Assembly (NCBI GenBank): GCA_029968055.1
Contig: JASCNX010000003.1
Span: forward strand, 434,001-498,000
DNA from: Xenophilus aerolatus
Lineage (GTDB): Bacteria > Pseudomonadota > Gammaproteobacteria > Burkholderiales > Burkholderiaceae_C
DNA length: 64,000 nt
Direction: 5' to 3'
This document shows, in pieces, positions 56,495 through 64,000 of the stretch. The notes under the pieces are model-generated. The model worked only from the letters and a program-made list of their open reading frames with translations. It did no database searches and had not been told where the DNA came from. Made by a program: the position numbers and the translations under genes. The stretch's first letter is position 1; every line of letters starts with the position of its first letter.

Positions 56495-57493
56495 TCAGTC
56501 CAGCGTCATGCCGGTTTCCTGGATGAGCGGCGCCCACCGCGTGCGCTCGTCCCTCAGCCGTGCGGCGTACGCCGCCGGCTTGCCGCCGAGCGGTTGCAGC
56601 CCGATGCCCTGCAGCCGCTGCACGATGGCCGGCACTGCCAGCGCTTCGGTGAACGCGTCCGCGTAGTCGGCCACCAGTTCCGGCGGCGTACCGGCCTTTG
56701 CGAACAGGCCGAAGGAGGTCACGGCGATGAGTCCTGGGTAACCCTGTTCGGCGAAGGTCGGAATCTCGGGCGCCAGCGGCGAACGCGCCTCGCTGGCGAC
56801 CGCCAGCACGCGCAGCTTGCCGGAGCGATGGTCGGCCAGGTAGTCGGGCATGATCGATGCACTCGCGGGGATCTGCCCTCCCAGCAGATCCGACAGCAGC
56901 GGGGCGCCGCCCTTGTAGGGCACGTGCTGCACGTCGACGTTCAGTTGCTTGCGGATCTGATAGACCAGCAGCGAGGCCAGGCCCGCTGCGCTGGGCGTGC
57001 CGATCGAGCCCGCGTTCGGATGGCCCTTGACGTACTCGATGTACTCGGAGAAGCGGCTCACGCCCAGCGAAGGGTTGACCGTGATGCCGTGCGGCGCCGC
57101 GGCGAGGTCCACCACCGGCACCAGGTCGCGTTCCGGGTCGAAGGGCGGCTTCTTGGTGAACTGCGGCAGCAGCGAGATGGCCGAGCTGGGTGCAATCAGC
57201 ACGGATGAGCCGTCGGCCTCGAAGTGCTTGAGGTACTGCACCGCCACGGCCCCACCTCCGCCGGGCTTGGACTCGACAACGACGGTCCGGTTCATGCGGG
57301 CGCGAACGTGTTCGCCCAGCAGCCTCGCCAGCACATCGGAAGACGTGCCGGGCGGCACGGTCAGAACGATGGTCAGACGCCGGTTCTGCGCGCGCAGCAG
57401 TCCGGGCGCGCCCACCAGCGGCGCCGCGGCGAGGCCGGCGAGAAGGCGCCGTCGGGCGCGAGCCGCCTGGGGCAGGGGCTTCAGTGGGTTCAT
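56495..57493 (-). CDS. Bug/TctC family tripartite tricarboxylate receptor
   Basis: 332 residues. Signal ARARRRLLAGLAAAPLVGA; first ligand loop LTIVLTVPPGTSSDVLARLL departs from the usual PxGxGxD pattern; second loop ESKPGGGGAVAVQYL. Start ATG at 57491-57493 with AGGAGAAG upstream. It follows the aldo/keto reductase gene by 22 bp, so co-transcription is likely. Confidence 0.92.
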   Translation of the reverse strand: MNPLKPLPQAARARRRLLAGLAAAPLVGAPGLLRAQNRRLTIVLTVPPGTSSDVLARLLGEHVRARMNRTVVVESKPGGGGAVAVQYLKHFEADGSSVLIAPSSAISLLPQFTKKPPFDPERDLVPVVDLAAAPHGITVNPSLGVSRFSEYIEYVKGHPNAGSIGTPSAAGLASLLVYQIRKQLNVDVQHVPYKGGAPLLSDLLGGQIPASASIMPDYLADHRSGKLRVLAVASEARSPLAPEIPTFAEQGYPGLIAVTSFGLFAKAGTPPELVADYADAFTEALAVPAIVQRLQGIGLQPLGGKPAAYAARLRDERTRWAPLIQETGMTLD

Positions 57494-57515
57494 GTCCGGC
57501 TTCTCCTCCTGGCGG

Positions 57516-58625
57516 TCAGGGCTCGCCATGTTGTGTGCGCGCCAGTTGGCGGGCCTCGAATTCATGCACCTTCTCGGGCCGCAAGCGGCGGTAGACGGGC
57601 GCGACGGTCCGGTCCTCGTCGACCAGCGTGATCCGATCGATCTCGAGCAGGTCTTCGGGCGTGAAGCGTATGTCGAGCGCTCGCACGTTCTCGCGCAACT
57701 GCGCGCCGCTGTCGGCGCCGGCGATCACGGTGAACATGGCCGGACGCGAGAGCAGCCAGGCGAGCGACATCTGGGCCAGCGTCCAGCCACGCTCCTGCGC
57801 AAACGCCAGCAGCTGCTCCTGCACGTTCCAGTTGCGGTCCGTGTGCCAGGTGGCCGTCGACGGGCTGCTTGCCGCGCGGGTCCCCGCGGGCAGGGGCACG
57901 CCGCGCCTGTACGTGTTGGTCAGCATGCCCCCGGCCAGCGGAAAGTACGACGTCATGCCGACGCCGTACTTCACGCAGAACGGCTCCATCCGCTTCTCGA
58001 TGTCGCGATACAGGAGGTTGTAGAAGTCCTGCGCCGAGACGAAACGCGACAGGCCGTGCTCGCGCGCGACATGGTGTGCTTCGCACAGCTCCCATTCGGA
58101 CAGGTTCGATGCGCCGATGTACCGCACCTTGCCCGCGCGGACGAGGTCGTCCAGTGCACGCAGCGTTTCCTCGATCGGGGTGCGGCGGTCCGGCCAGTGC
58201 AGCTGGTACAGGTCGATGTACTCGGTCCCGAGCCGCCGCAGGCTGGCCTCGCAGGCGCGCACGATCGCGATGCGGGACGCGCCCACGTCGTTGGGACCGT
58301 CCGCCATCCGGTTGGCGAATTTCGTGGCAATGACGGCGTCCGCGCGGCGGCCTGCCAGCGCCGCTCCGAGGATTTCCTCGGACTTCCCGATCCCGTAGCT
58401 GTTGGCGGTGTCGAAGTAATTGATGCCGAGGTCCAGCGCTGCATGGACCACGGCGCGCGATGCGTGCTGGTCCAGGAAACCGCCGAAGGGGTAGCAGCCC
58501 ACGCCGATCGCGCTGACGCGCAACCCCGAGGCGCCTACATGCCGGTAGTGCATTCCGTGGCCGGAGTCCTGGCGGGCCAGGCCGATGGCCGTCACGCGCT
58601 CCTGCGCTTCGCGGTTCTGGCTCAA
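57516..58625 (-). CDS. aldo/keto reductase
   Basis: 369 residues if started at the TTG 58623-58625, which has an excellent AAGGAG seven bases upstream; an ATG at 58551-58553 gives 345 residues at the usual family start. The catalytic tetrad is visible: Asp and Tyr in FDTANSYGIGKSEE, Lys in VIATKFAN, His in LYQLHWPD. It resembles the Tas/YghZ-like AKR group. It would reduce a carbonyl with NADPH; substrate unknown. First gene of a unit with two Bug receptors, divergent from the LysR gene. Confidence 0.88.
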   Translation of the reverse strand: MSQNREAQERVTAIGLARQDSGHGMHYRHVGASGLRVSAIGVGCYPFGGFLDQHASRAVVHAALDLGINYFDTANSYGIGKSEEILGAALAGRRADAVIATKFANRMADGPNDVGASRIAIVRACEASLRRLGTEYIDLYQLHWPDRRTPIEETLRALDDLVRAGKVRYIGASNLSEWELCEAHHVAREHGLSRFVSAQDFYNLLYRDIEKRMEPFCVKYGVGMTSYFPLAGGMLTNTYRRGVPLPAGTRAASSPSTATWHTDRNWNVQEQLLAFAQERGWTLAQMSLAWLLSRPAMFTVIAGADSGAQLRENVRALDIRFTPEDLLEIDRITLVDEDRTVAPVYRRLRPEKVHEFEARQLARTQHGEP

Positions 58626-58710
58626 GTCTTGTCTCCTTGATCCGGCCCTGTTGTAACAGTGGCCGTCATTCGTCTTTGCGGCGCATGTTCCGGGCATCGC
58701 GCCGTGGGGT

Positions 58711-58757
58711 CAATTGAAAAGAAAAGTCGAGGTGTGAACCCACGGTTAACTCTTAAA
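58711..58757. promoter_or_regulatory. composite LysR-type operator, copy A
   Basis: In order: CAATTGAAAAGAAAAG, GGTGTG, and TGAAC-CCACG-GTTAA (58735-58749), an AAC-N5-GTT dyad of LysR style, followed by CTCTTAAA. The same composite occurs upstream of the CSTC protein gene at 61494-61540. Confidence 0.6.
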
Positions 58758-58765
58758 CTCCGCAC

Positions 58766-59662
58766 ATGAACCTGCGGCAGATGGAAGTGTTTCGCGCCGT
58801 CATGCTCGCCGGCGGCGTCAACAGTGCGGCCGACCTGCTGCACGTGTCGGCCCCCGCCATCAGCAAGGTGCTGGCGCAGGCCGCGAAGGCCAGCGGGCTC
58901 GTGCTCTTCGAGCGCGTGCGCGGCCGGCTCATTCCCACGCCCGAAGCGCATCAGCTGCACGAAGAGGTCGAGCGCCTGTGGAGCGGTGTCGAAGCGGTGC
59001 GCGACGTGAGCCGTTCGCTGGCACAGCCGCGCGAGGCCACGCTGAGGCTCGCGTGCACCGCCAGCCTGGCGCCGTACATCGTGTCGCGCGCGTTGGCGCG
59101 GCTGTATGCGGACATCCCTCGCCTGCGGTGCCGGCTGCGCGTGGTGTCGCCGGAGATCGTGAACCAGCAGTTGCTGCAGCGCGAGTCCCATCTCGGGCTG
59201 GTGCTCGGCCCGCACGAGCATCCCAACCTGGAGACGGTACGCAGCTATCGCTGCGGCCTGGCGTGCATCATGCGCAGCGACCACCGGCTCGCCGCCAAGA
59301 AGAAGATCACGCCCCGCGACCTGGTCGGCGAACGCGTGATCTCATCGCCCGAATCCACCCCCTTCGGCCAGACGCTGCGCCGGGCCTTCGGTGCATCCGG
59401 CGCCGGCATGCACCAGGACATGGACTGCACCAGTTCCACCACCGCATGCTGGTTCGCACAGGCCGGCGTCGGCGTTGCCGTGGTCGACCAGGCGTCCATC
59501 GCGGGAGGGCTGCTGTCGGGGCTGGAGGTGCGGCCTTTCCAGTCCGACGAATACCTGGACGTGCGCGTCATCCGCAACCGCTACCGGCCGATGTCGGTCA
59601 GCGAGCGGGCCTTCGTGGAGCTGTTCGACCAGGTGTGGCGCGACGTCTTCCAGCGCGCCTGA
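58766..59662 (+). CDS. LysR family transcriptional regulator
   Basis: 298 residues. Helix-turn-helix MNLRQMEVFRAVMLAGGVN with SAPAISKVLAQAAKASG, then an effector domain. The N-terminus resembles the OccR/NocR group. Divergent from the aldo/keto reductase operon and convergent with the CSTC protein gene (2 bp between stops). The shared operator motif suggests it controls both. Confidence 0.93.
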   Translation: MNLRQMEVFRAVMLAGGVNSAADLLHVSAPAISKVLAQAAKASGLVLFERVRGRLIPTPEAHQLHEEVERLWSGVEAVRDVSRSLAQPREATLRLACTASLAPYIVSRALARLYADIPRLRCRLRVVSPEIVNQQLLQRESHLGLVLGPHEHPNLETVRSYRCGLACIMRSDHRLAAKKKITPRDLVGERVISSPESTPFGQTLRRAFGASGAGMHQDMDCTSSTTACWFAQAGVGVAVVDQASIAGGLLSGLEVRPFQSDEYLDVRVIRNRYRPMSVSERAFVELFDQVWRDVFQRA

Positions 59663-59664
59663 GG

Positions 59665-61443
59665 CTAGCGCCAGTCGTCGATGGGCAGCGTGGCGACGTG
59701 GATGAAATCGGTGGCGAACCAGTAGGCGTTCTTCTCGCCGCCGACCACCAGGGTGCTGATGCCGTCCGGATTGGCGAATCGCGGCACCTGCGAGCCCGGC
59801 GCCTGCGCCAGGTAGGAAGCGAAGGGTTCCTGGCCCTTGCGCGCCAGGGGTTCGACGTAGTTCACGACGAGCTGGTAGTCCCAGTAGGTCTCGTAGGGCA
59901 GGGTCGAGTTCTCGTGGTACCAGTTCGCCAGCTGCTGCTTGGTCGCAAAGCCTTCGCGCTCCTTGAGCGCACGCGCCACCAGCGGGTCGACCAGCAGCGT
60001 GAGGCCAGTTCCCGGAACGGGCGTGAATCCACCCACCATGTTGAGCAGCTGCTGCTTCCACGTCGTCTGGCGGATCTCGAGCATGTGGCTGTAGGTGCGT
60101 CCGCGGAACAGGCTGATGGTGCTCTGGCCGCGTTCGAAGCCCTTCTGCACATGGAAGGGCTCCCAGGGGCTGCGCTCCTCGTTCTCGGCAAAGCAGATGG
60201 CGTTGTAGTTCAGCGGGTTGCCCTGGGTCCCCAGGTACGTGACCCCGGGCACCGCGCCGCCCCCGAGGTTGCGCGAGAGAAGGCTCCACGCGCGTCCGAT
60301 CGCCGCATTGGCATGGTTGAACGGCCCCAGTGCGCCCAGGCCCGAGTTCATGCGGATTTCGTGGCGGATGGGGCCGTTCACCACCACCATGGCCGCGAAG
60401 TTGCTGGTGGAGCTGTGCAAGGCCGTGACCTGGCTGGCTGCCAGCGCCAACAGGACCGGCAGGTGCTCGGGGCTGGCGCCCGCCATCACGGCATTCACTG
60501 CCACCTGCTCGACGGTGTAGCTCCAGTCTTCTTGCGTGGCGGTGGGGCGCATCCGTCCGATCGTTTCGGTCGGCGCGCGCTTCGTGCCCTTGAGCATGGC
60601 CTCGACCCGCTGCGGCGTAGGCAGGACCACCGGCAGCCCGTCGCTCCACCATGCGTCGCGGAACATCGCATGCAGCTCGTCTTCGGAGTCGGCCCCGAGC
60701 AGACGGGGGATCGGGCGTTCGAGCGTCCCGCGCTCGGATTCCTCGGGCGTGAGCGCAGCGGTCAAGGCACCGACGATGCTGTCCACCACGGTCCGGCCGC
60801 TCACGGGGCTGGCGCCTTCGACATAGCGGCGCAGCTCGGGCGCGGTCTTGCCGCTGACCGGATGCGGCACGAAGGTGAACCTGAGCTTCGGCATGCCTCC
60901 CTTGAAGGCGATGGCGCCCACGAGGTCGGTGAACGCGTTGGTGACGAGCGGGGCCGTGGCAACGCCGCGCTCCTCGAGGTTCATGCAATGCACGGCGACT
61001 GCCGGCGCGCAGGTGCTGCAATGGCCGATGGCCATCACGACCAGCGCGTCGTTGTCCTCGATTTCCTTCCACAGCGCGGGATCGTCCTCCGTGTAGCCGC
61101 CACGCTTCTGGCGCACCACCGTCTTCACCTCCGGCATGCGTTCGGCCAGGACTTGCGCGATCTCCTCCAGCAGGGCCTTGCCGTTCATGAAGCGGACATC
61201 CACCAGATAGAGGGTGCGGCCCGCCAGACTGGACGGCCGCGGGGCCATCGAGCGCAGCTGGATGGCCGGCGGCGTGCCGCGTGGGTTGAGCGCCTGGTAG
61301 CGCTTGCCGCGCGGATCGAAGTCGCCGCGCGCGATGCGCCGCTCCATCACCTCGCCCGGGTAGGCCTCGATCTCACAGGTACCGGCGAGCGAGGCGAGGC
61401 CCTCGTCGATCGGCGCATTCTGGGTCTTTGGTTCTGGACTCAC
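59665..61443 (-). CDS. two-domain protein with a CSTC cysteine cluster (UGSC-family-like)
   Basis: 592 residues from the GTG at 61441-61443, chosen for the GGAG five bases upstream; an ATG at 61491 would run through the operator. The N-terminal half has an alpha/beta segment DNDALVVMAIGHCSTCAPAV, with Cys-Ser-Thr-Cys where UGSC proteins have Sec/Cys-Gly-Ser-Cys. The C-terminal half has WWSDGLPVVLPTPQRVEAML and VEQVAVNAVMAGASPEHLPV, a block I associate with the same poorly characterised family. No signal peptide. Possibly a thiol-based lyase or reductase; function not established. Confidence 0.7.
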   Translation of the reverse strand: MSPEPKTQNAPIDEGLASLAGTCEIEAYPGEVMERRIARGDFDPRGKRYQALNPRGTPPAIQLRSMAPRPSSLAGRTLYLVDVRFMNGKALLEEIAQVLAERMPEVKTVVRQKRGGYTEDDPALWKEIEDNDALVVMAIGHCSTCAPAVAVHCMNLEERGVATAPLVTNAFTDLVGAIAFKGGMPKLRFTFVPHPVSGKTAPELRRYVEGASPVSGRTVVDSIVGALTAALTPEESERGTLERPIPRLLGADSEDELHAMFRDAWWSDGLPVVLPTPQRVEAMLKGTKRAPTETIGRMRPTATQEDWSYTVEQVAVNAVMAGASPEHLPVLLALAASQVTALHSSTSNFAAMVVVNGPIRHEIRMNSGLGALGPFNHANAAIGRAWSLLSRNLGGGAVPGVTYLGTQGNPLNYNAICFAENEERSPWEPFHVQKGFERGQSTISLFRGRTYSHMLEIRQTTWKQQLLNMVGGFTPVPGTGLTLLVDPLVARALKEREGFATKQQLANWYHENSTLPYETYWDYQLVVNYVEPLARKGQEPFASYLAQAPGSQVPRFANPDGISTLVVGGEKNAYWFATDFIHVATLPIDDWR

Positions 61444-61747
61444 GGTGTCTCCGGGTGGCACGCGCGCATTCTGGGGCGGTGGCCCCGGCACCGTAAATTG
61501 AAAAAAGCGCGGTGTGTTTTAACTTGCGGTTAACGCTTGGCCGAGAACCTTGAGTGCCGGCTTTCAACGTGTCGGCGACGGTCGGCCCGAACGTCAGGCG
61601 TGGCGGGCGGTGACAGGCCCGGTCCCTCGCTTCCCGTCCGACACCCGCAAGCTCGGTTCGCCGGCCCGGCGCTCACGGGGGCCGGCCTAAGTTTGCTGCT
61701 CCTTCAACGCAGCAGGGCATCCATGCAATCCATCTCGCGCGGCGACC
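61444..61747. other. 304-bp intergenic region holding operator copy B
   Basis: The left part contains the operator at 61494-61540. The rest (61541-61747) is GC-rich with no recognised gene or terminator. A promoter for the small membrane protein gene presumably lies here but no clear hexamers are seen. Confidence 0.5.
61494..61540. promoter_or_regulatory. composite LysR-type operator, copy B
   Basis: TAAATTGAAAAAAG, GGTGTG and the dyad TTAAC-TTGCG-GTTAA (61519-61533) in the same order, orientation and approximate spacing as copy A at 58711-58757. The dyad also fits T-N11-A (61520-61532). It is about 50 bp upstream of the CSTC protein gene. Confidence 0.6.
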
Positions 61748-61999
61748 ATGAGTGAACTCATCGGTCTGATCCAATGGCCGGCGTTCGCCGCTTCGCTCAT
61801 CGCGGCCTGGCTGGTCGGATCGAAGAGCAGCCGGCGCCGCAACTACGGGTTCTGGGTCTTCCTGGCGTCGAACGTGTTGTGGATCGTCTGGGGGGTCAGC
61901 ACCTCCGCCTGGGCCCTGATCGCGTTGCAGGTCGGACTGGCGATCCTCAACATCCGGGGTCTTTTCAAGACGGACGAGCAGGCCGAGGACGCGACCTAG
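61748..61999 (+). CDS. small inner-membrane protein of unknown function
   Basis: 83 residues. Three hydrophobic stretches (about residues 8-25, 34-50 and 53-70) are separated by a basic loop KSSRRRNYG. The C-terminus is acidic (KTDEQAEDAT). I do not recognise the family with confidence; it resembles small SWEET/PnuC-like or YgaP-tail membrane proteins only in size. The ATG at 61748 follows CGCGCGGCGACC without a clear ribosome site. Confidence 0.65.
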   Translation: MSELIGLIQWPAFAASLIAAWLVGSKSSRRRNYGFWVFLASNVLWIVWGVSTSAWALIALQVGLAILNIRGLFKTDEQAEDAT

Positions 62000-62124
62000 C
62001 GCCCATAGCCGTCGGGTCGGACGGCGTCAGAGCGGCGCGCCCTTGCGCGCGCAGAGCCGTGAGCGAGGTGCGGATCGCCCAGCCGGTGGCCCTCAGGCGC
62101 CATCGGTGCGCCCGCGCCACCTGT

Positions 62125-63075
62125 TCAATAGCCGCGCATCGCGTCGATCCGGTGCTCGGGCTCCTGGCCCGCGGCCACGCGCTGGATGTTCGCTGCGATC
62201 TGCAGCGCGGACGACTCGGGAATGGCGACCGACGCCAGGTGCGGCGTGATCAGCACCTTCGGCATGCGCCACAGCGGGTCGCCGGCCGGCAGCGGTTCGC
62301 GTTCGAACACATCCAGCGTGGCGCTGTCGATGTGGCCGCTTTCGAGAAGCTCTGTCAGCGCGGCCTGGTCGACCAGCGTGCCGCGCGCCACGTTGACGAA
62401 GGCTGCGCCGCGCTTCAGGCGCTGCAACCGTGCGCGGTCGAAGAGGCCGCGGGTCTCGGGCGTGAGCGGCAGCATCAGCACCACGATGTCGGCCTGGTCG
62501 AGCACCTCGTCCAGCGTGTCCATGCCCGAACGGCACGCCACGCCCTCGATCCGGCGCGGGCTGCGCGACCAGCCGAGCGTGCGGAAGCCCTGGCGCTGCA
62601 CTTCGGTGGCGGCCATGGCGCCGAGCTGGCCCAGGCCGAGCACGGCGACCGTGATGTCGGCGTGCGCTCGCGGATGGCGGTAGGCCCATTCGCCGCGCCG
62701 CTGCGCCTGCTCGAAGTGCGGGATGTCGCGCGCATGGCGCAGCACCGCGAACAGCACGTAGCCGGCCATCATGCGCCCCATCTGGGGATCGGTGATCCGC
62801 GTGATCGGGATGCCGGGCGGCAGGTCGTCGCGCGCGACCAGCGCGTCGACGCCGGCCCCCAGGTTGATGATCAGGCGCAGGTTGGGCATCCGCTGGAAGA
62901 AGCCCGCGGGCGGCTTCCAGGCCATGGCGTAGTGCACGTCCTCGGGCCGCTCGACGGCGGTGGCGTGCACCACCTGCAGCGTCGGCAGCTGCGCCTGCAG
63001 GGCCTTCTTCCAGGTCTCGAAGTCGTCGAACTCGCTGTAGAAGACCAGGGTGCCCAGGGCCGCGGCCATCGTCAT
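62125..63075 (-). CDS. D-2-hydroxyacid dehydrogenase (glyoxylate/hydroxypyruvate reductase A type)
   Basis: 316 residues. Rossmann loop VLGLGQLGAMAA; catalytic Arg in NVARGTLVD, Glu in DVFEREPL, His in ITPHLASV. The GhrA-like subgroup is suggested by INLGAGVDAL and the short N-terminal domain. The ATG at 63073-63075 overlaps the stop of the dehydroquinase-like gene (ATGA). It would interconvert a 2-oxoacid and a D-2-hydroxyacid. Confidence 0.9.
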   Translation of the reverse strand: MTMAAALGTLVFYSEFDDFETWKKALQAQLPTLQVVHATAVERPEDVHYAMAWKPPAGFFQRMPNLRLIINLGAGVDALVARDDLPPGIPITRITDPQMGRMMAGYVLFAVLRHARDIPHFEQAQRRGEWAYRHPRAHADITVAVLGLGQLGAMAATEVQRQGFRTLGWSRSPRRIEGVACRSGMDTLDEVLDQADIVVLMLPLTPETRGLFDRARLQRLKRGAAFVNVARGTLVDQAALTELLESGHIDSATLDVFEREPLPAGDPLWRMPKVLITPHLASVAIPESSALQIAANIQRVAAGQEPEHRIDAMRGY

Positions 63076-63545
63076 GCGTCCTGCCGGCTCTTGCGCACCA
63101 GGCGCGTCACCGCCTCGATGGCGAACTCGTAGCCGTCGCCGCCCAGGCCGGCGATCACGCCGTCGGCAGCCTTGGAGATGAAGGACCGGTGCCGAAAGGG
63201 CTCGCGCTTCCAGATGTTGCTCATGTGGGCCTCGATGATCTTGCCGGGAAAGGCCAGCAGCGCATCGAGGATGGCGATGGAGGTGTAGGTCAGCCCGGCG
63301 GCGTTGATGACGATGCCGTCGGCCGTGCCGCGCGCCTCCTGGATCCAGTCGATCAGCTGGCCTTCGTGGTTGGACTGCAGGAAGCGCAGCTGCACGCCGA
63401 GCGACGCGGCCTTCTGTTCGCAGCGCGCCTGCAGCACCGGGAAGCTGTCGCTGCCGTAGGTCTTGTTGGCGTCCAGCCCGTAGAGGTTGGCGTTGGGCCC
63501 GTTCAGGAACCAGACCGTGAGGGGGGGCGTCGTGGTGGTGCTCAT
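63072..63545 (-). CDS. type II 3-dehydroquinate dehydratase-like protein, divergent active site
   Basis: 157 residues with the AroQ fold: FLNGPNANLYG, YGSDSF with the conserved Tyr, IVINAAGLTYTS and FRHRSFIS. Compared with classical AroQ, the lid Arg (GxREP) is Asp in GLDANKTYG and the His of the NPGAYTHTS motif is Tyr. Other sites (Asn, His of EAHMSN, Arg of KREPFR) remain. It may be a catabolic dehydratase or a relative with changed chemistry rather than a shikimate enzyme. Coupled to the hydroxyacid dehydrogenase. Confidence 0.8.
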   Translation of the reverse strand: MSTTTTPPLTVWFLNGPNANLYGLDANKTYGSDSFPVLQARCEQKAASLGVQLRFLQSNHEGQLIDWIQEARGTADGIVINAAGLTYTSIAILDALLAFPGKIIEAHMSNIWKREPFRHRSFISKAADGVIAGLGGDGYEFAIEAVTRLVRKSRQDA

Positions 63546-63553
63546 AAGTGTCC

Positions 63554-64000
63554 TCAGGCGTCGTGGGGAAGGGTGGCCTGCATGGCCGGCAACTGCGCAA
63601 ACCCGGCGTACCACTGCGTGGCAACGGGATGGCTGGCGCGCCAGTCCAGCTCGGGGAAGCGGAAGTCGAGGTAGCCCAGGCCGCAACCGATGGCGACCTC
63701 GCCGATCGTGGGCGCGGCTGCCGCCAGCGTCGGCGCGACGGCCTCGATGGCGTCCAGGCAGGCCGCGACCTTGGTCAGCAGCGCCTCGCGCCAGACGGGC
63801 CATTGCACCTCGGGCGGCCGTGCTGTCAACTCGTAGCGTGCGAGCAGAGCGGCATCGAGCAGGCCATCGCCCAGGGCCTGGCGCGTCAACGCCGTCCAGC
63901 GCGCCGGGCCTGCGTCCGGGAAGATGCCGGCGCTGCCCAGGCTGTCGATGTATTCGCAGATCACCCGGCTGTCGTAGAGCGACTGCCCGTCGTCGAGCAG
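63554..64000 (-). CDS. glutathione S-transferase family protein, N-terminus beyond the window
   Basis: 149 codons remain open to the right edge. The visible part begins LLDDGQSLYDSRVICEYID, the end of the thioredoxin-like domain where glutathione is held, and continues with the all-helical C-terminal domain (RWTALTRQALGDGLLDAAL, IGEVAIGCGLGYLDFR). It lies 8 bp upstream of the dehydroquinase-like gene, forming a three-gene leftward operon. Confidence 0.88.
   Translation of the reverse strand: MLDDGQSLYDSRVICEYIDSLGSAGIFPDAGPARWTALTRQALGDGLLDAALLARYELTARPPEVQWPVWREALLTKVAACLDAIEAVAPTLAAAAPTIGEVAIGCGLGYLDFRFPELDWRASHPVATQWYAGFAQLPAMQATLPHDA

Noticed and set aside
58978-61533. Very long rightward open frame opposite the CSTC protein gene
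   Set aside because: Its translation is Arg/Ala/Gly-rich with no domain, it overlaps two well-supported genes, and it has the look of a GC-rich antisense frame.
36950-64000. Integrase, transposase or second tRNA-Ser end marking an island
   Set aside because: None was found on reading the region; the island idea is kept only as a hypothesis from gene content.

Overview
The window looks like chromosome of a GC-rich betaproteobacterium, most likely Burkholderiales/Comamonadaceae (Variovorax or a close relative). This is inferred from the very high GC, the number of Bug/TctC-type periplasmic receptors, the housekeeping gene order (nadK-recN beside hrcA; ispE-tRNA-prs-rplY-pth; rpoZ-gmk-yicC) and the kinds of intergenic palindromes. 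No rRNA, CRISPR array, transposase or integrase was seen.

Layout. 1-2.2 kb: a TPR protein cut by the window edge, and a tautomerase divergent from a LysR regulator. 2.2-11.1 kb: a leftward oligopeptide-type ABC transporter operon (two permeases, two ATPases, two paralogous binding proteins), closed by a strong intrinsic terminator, then an amidase. Long palindromic elements sit in two of its gaps. 11.3-36.9 kb: a dense housekeeping core. It holds a ferredoxin, pth, rplY, prs, tRNA-Gln, ispE, lolB, a TPR protein, mutM, a dynamin-like GTPase, mutY, rapZ, recN, nadK, hrcA, a CAT tRNA, tRNA-Arg, greB, spoT-type rsh, rpoZ, gmk, yicC, a Ser/Thr kinase and PP2C phosphatase pair, rph, an rdgB-type pyrophosphatase, hemW and tRNA-Ser.

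Downstream of tRNA-Ser (about 37 kb) the character changes to accessory catabolism. 37.3-52.5 kb carries three crotonase-fold proteins, two class III CoA-transferases, a pair of overlapping acyl-CoA dehydrogenases, a dienoyl-CoA-reductase-like SDR, an iron alcohol dehydrogenase, three Bug receptors, two IclR regulators and a TetR regulator. Together they suggest uptake of an unidentified carboxylic acid, its activation by CoA transfer, and a beta-oxidation-like breakdown. 52.6-55.3 kb is an arsenic island (arsH divergent from arsR-arsC-acr3) with a clear palindromic operator. 55.5-64 kb holds two more Bug receptors, an aldo/keto reductase, a LysR regulator, a two-domain protein with a CSTC cluster reminiscent of the UGSC selenoprotein family, a small membrane protein, a D-2-hydroxyacid dehydrogenase, a divergent type II dehydroquinase-like protein and a truncated glutathione transferase.

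The best candidate for something undescribed is the 55-62 kb unit. The promoter regions of the aldo/keto reductase/LysR pair and of the CSTC protein share the same composite motif in the same orientation, including an AAC-N5-GTT dyad. This suggests one LysR-controlled regulon built around an uncharacterised cysteine-cluster enzyme. The second candidate is the 37-50 kb acyl-CoA cluster, whose crotonases lack the usual catalytic glutamates.
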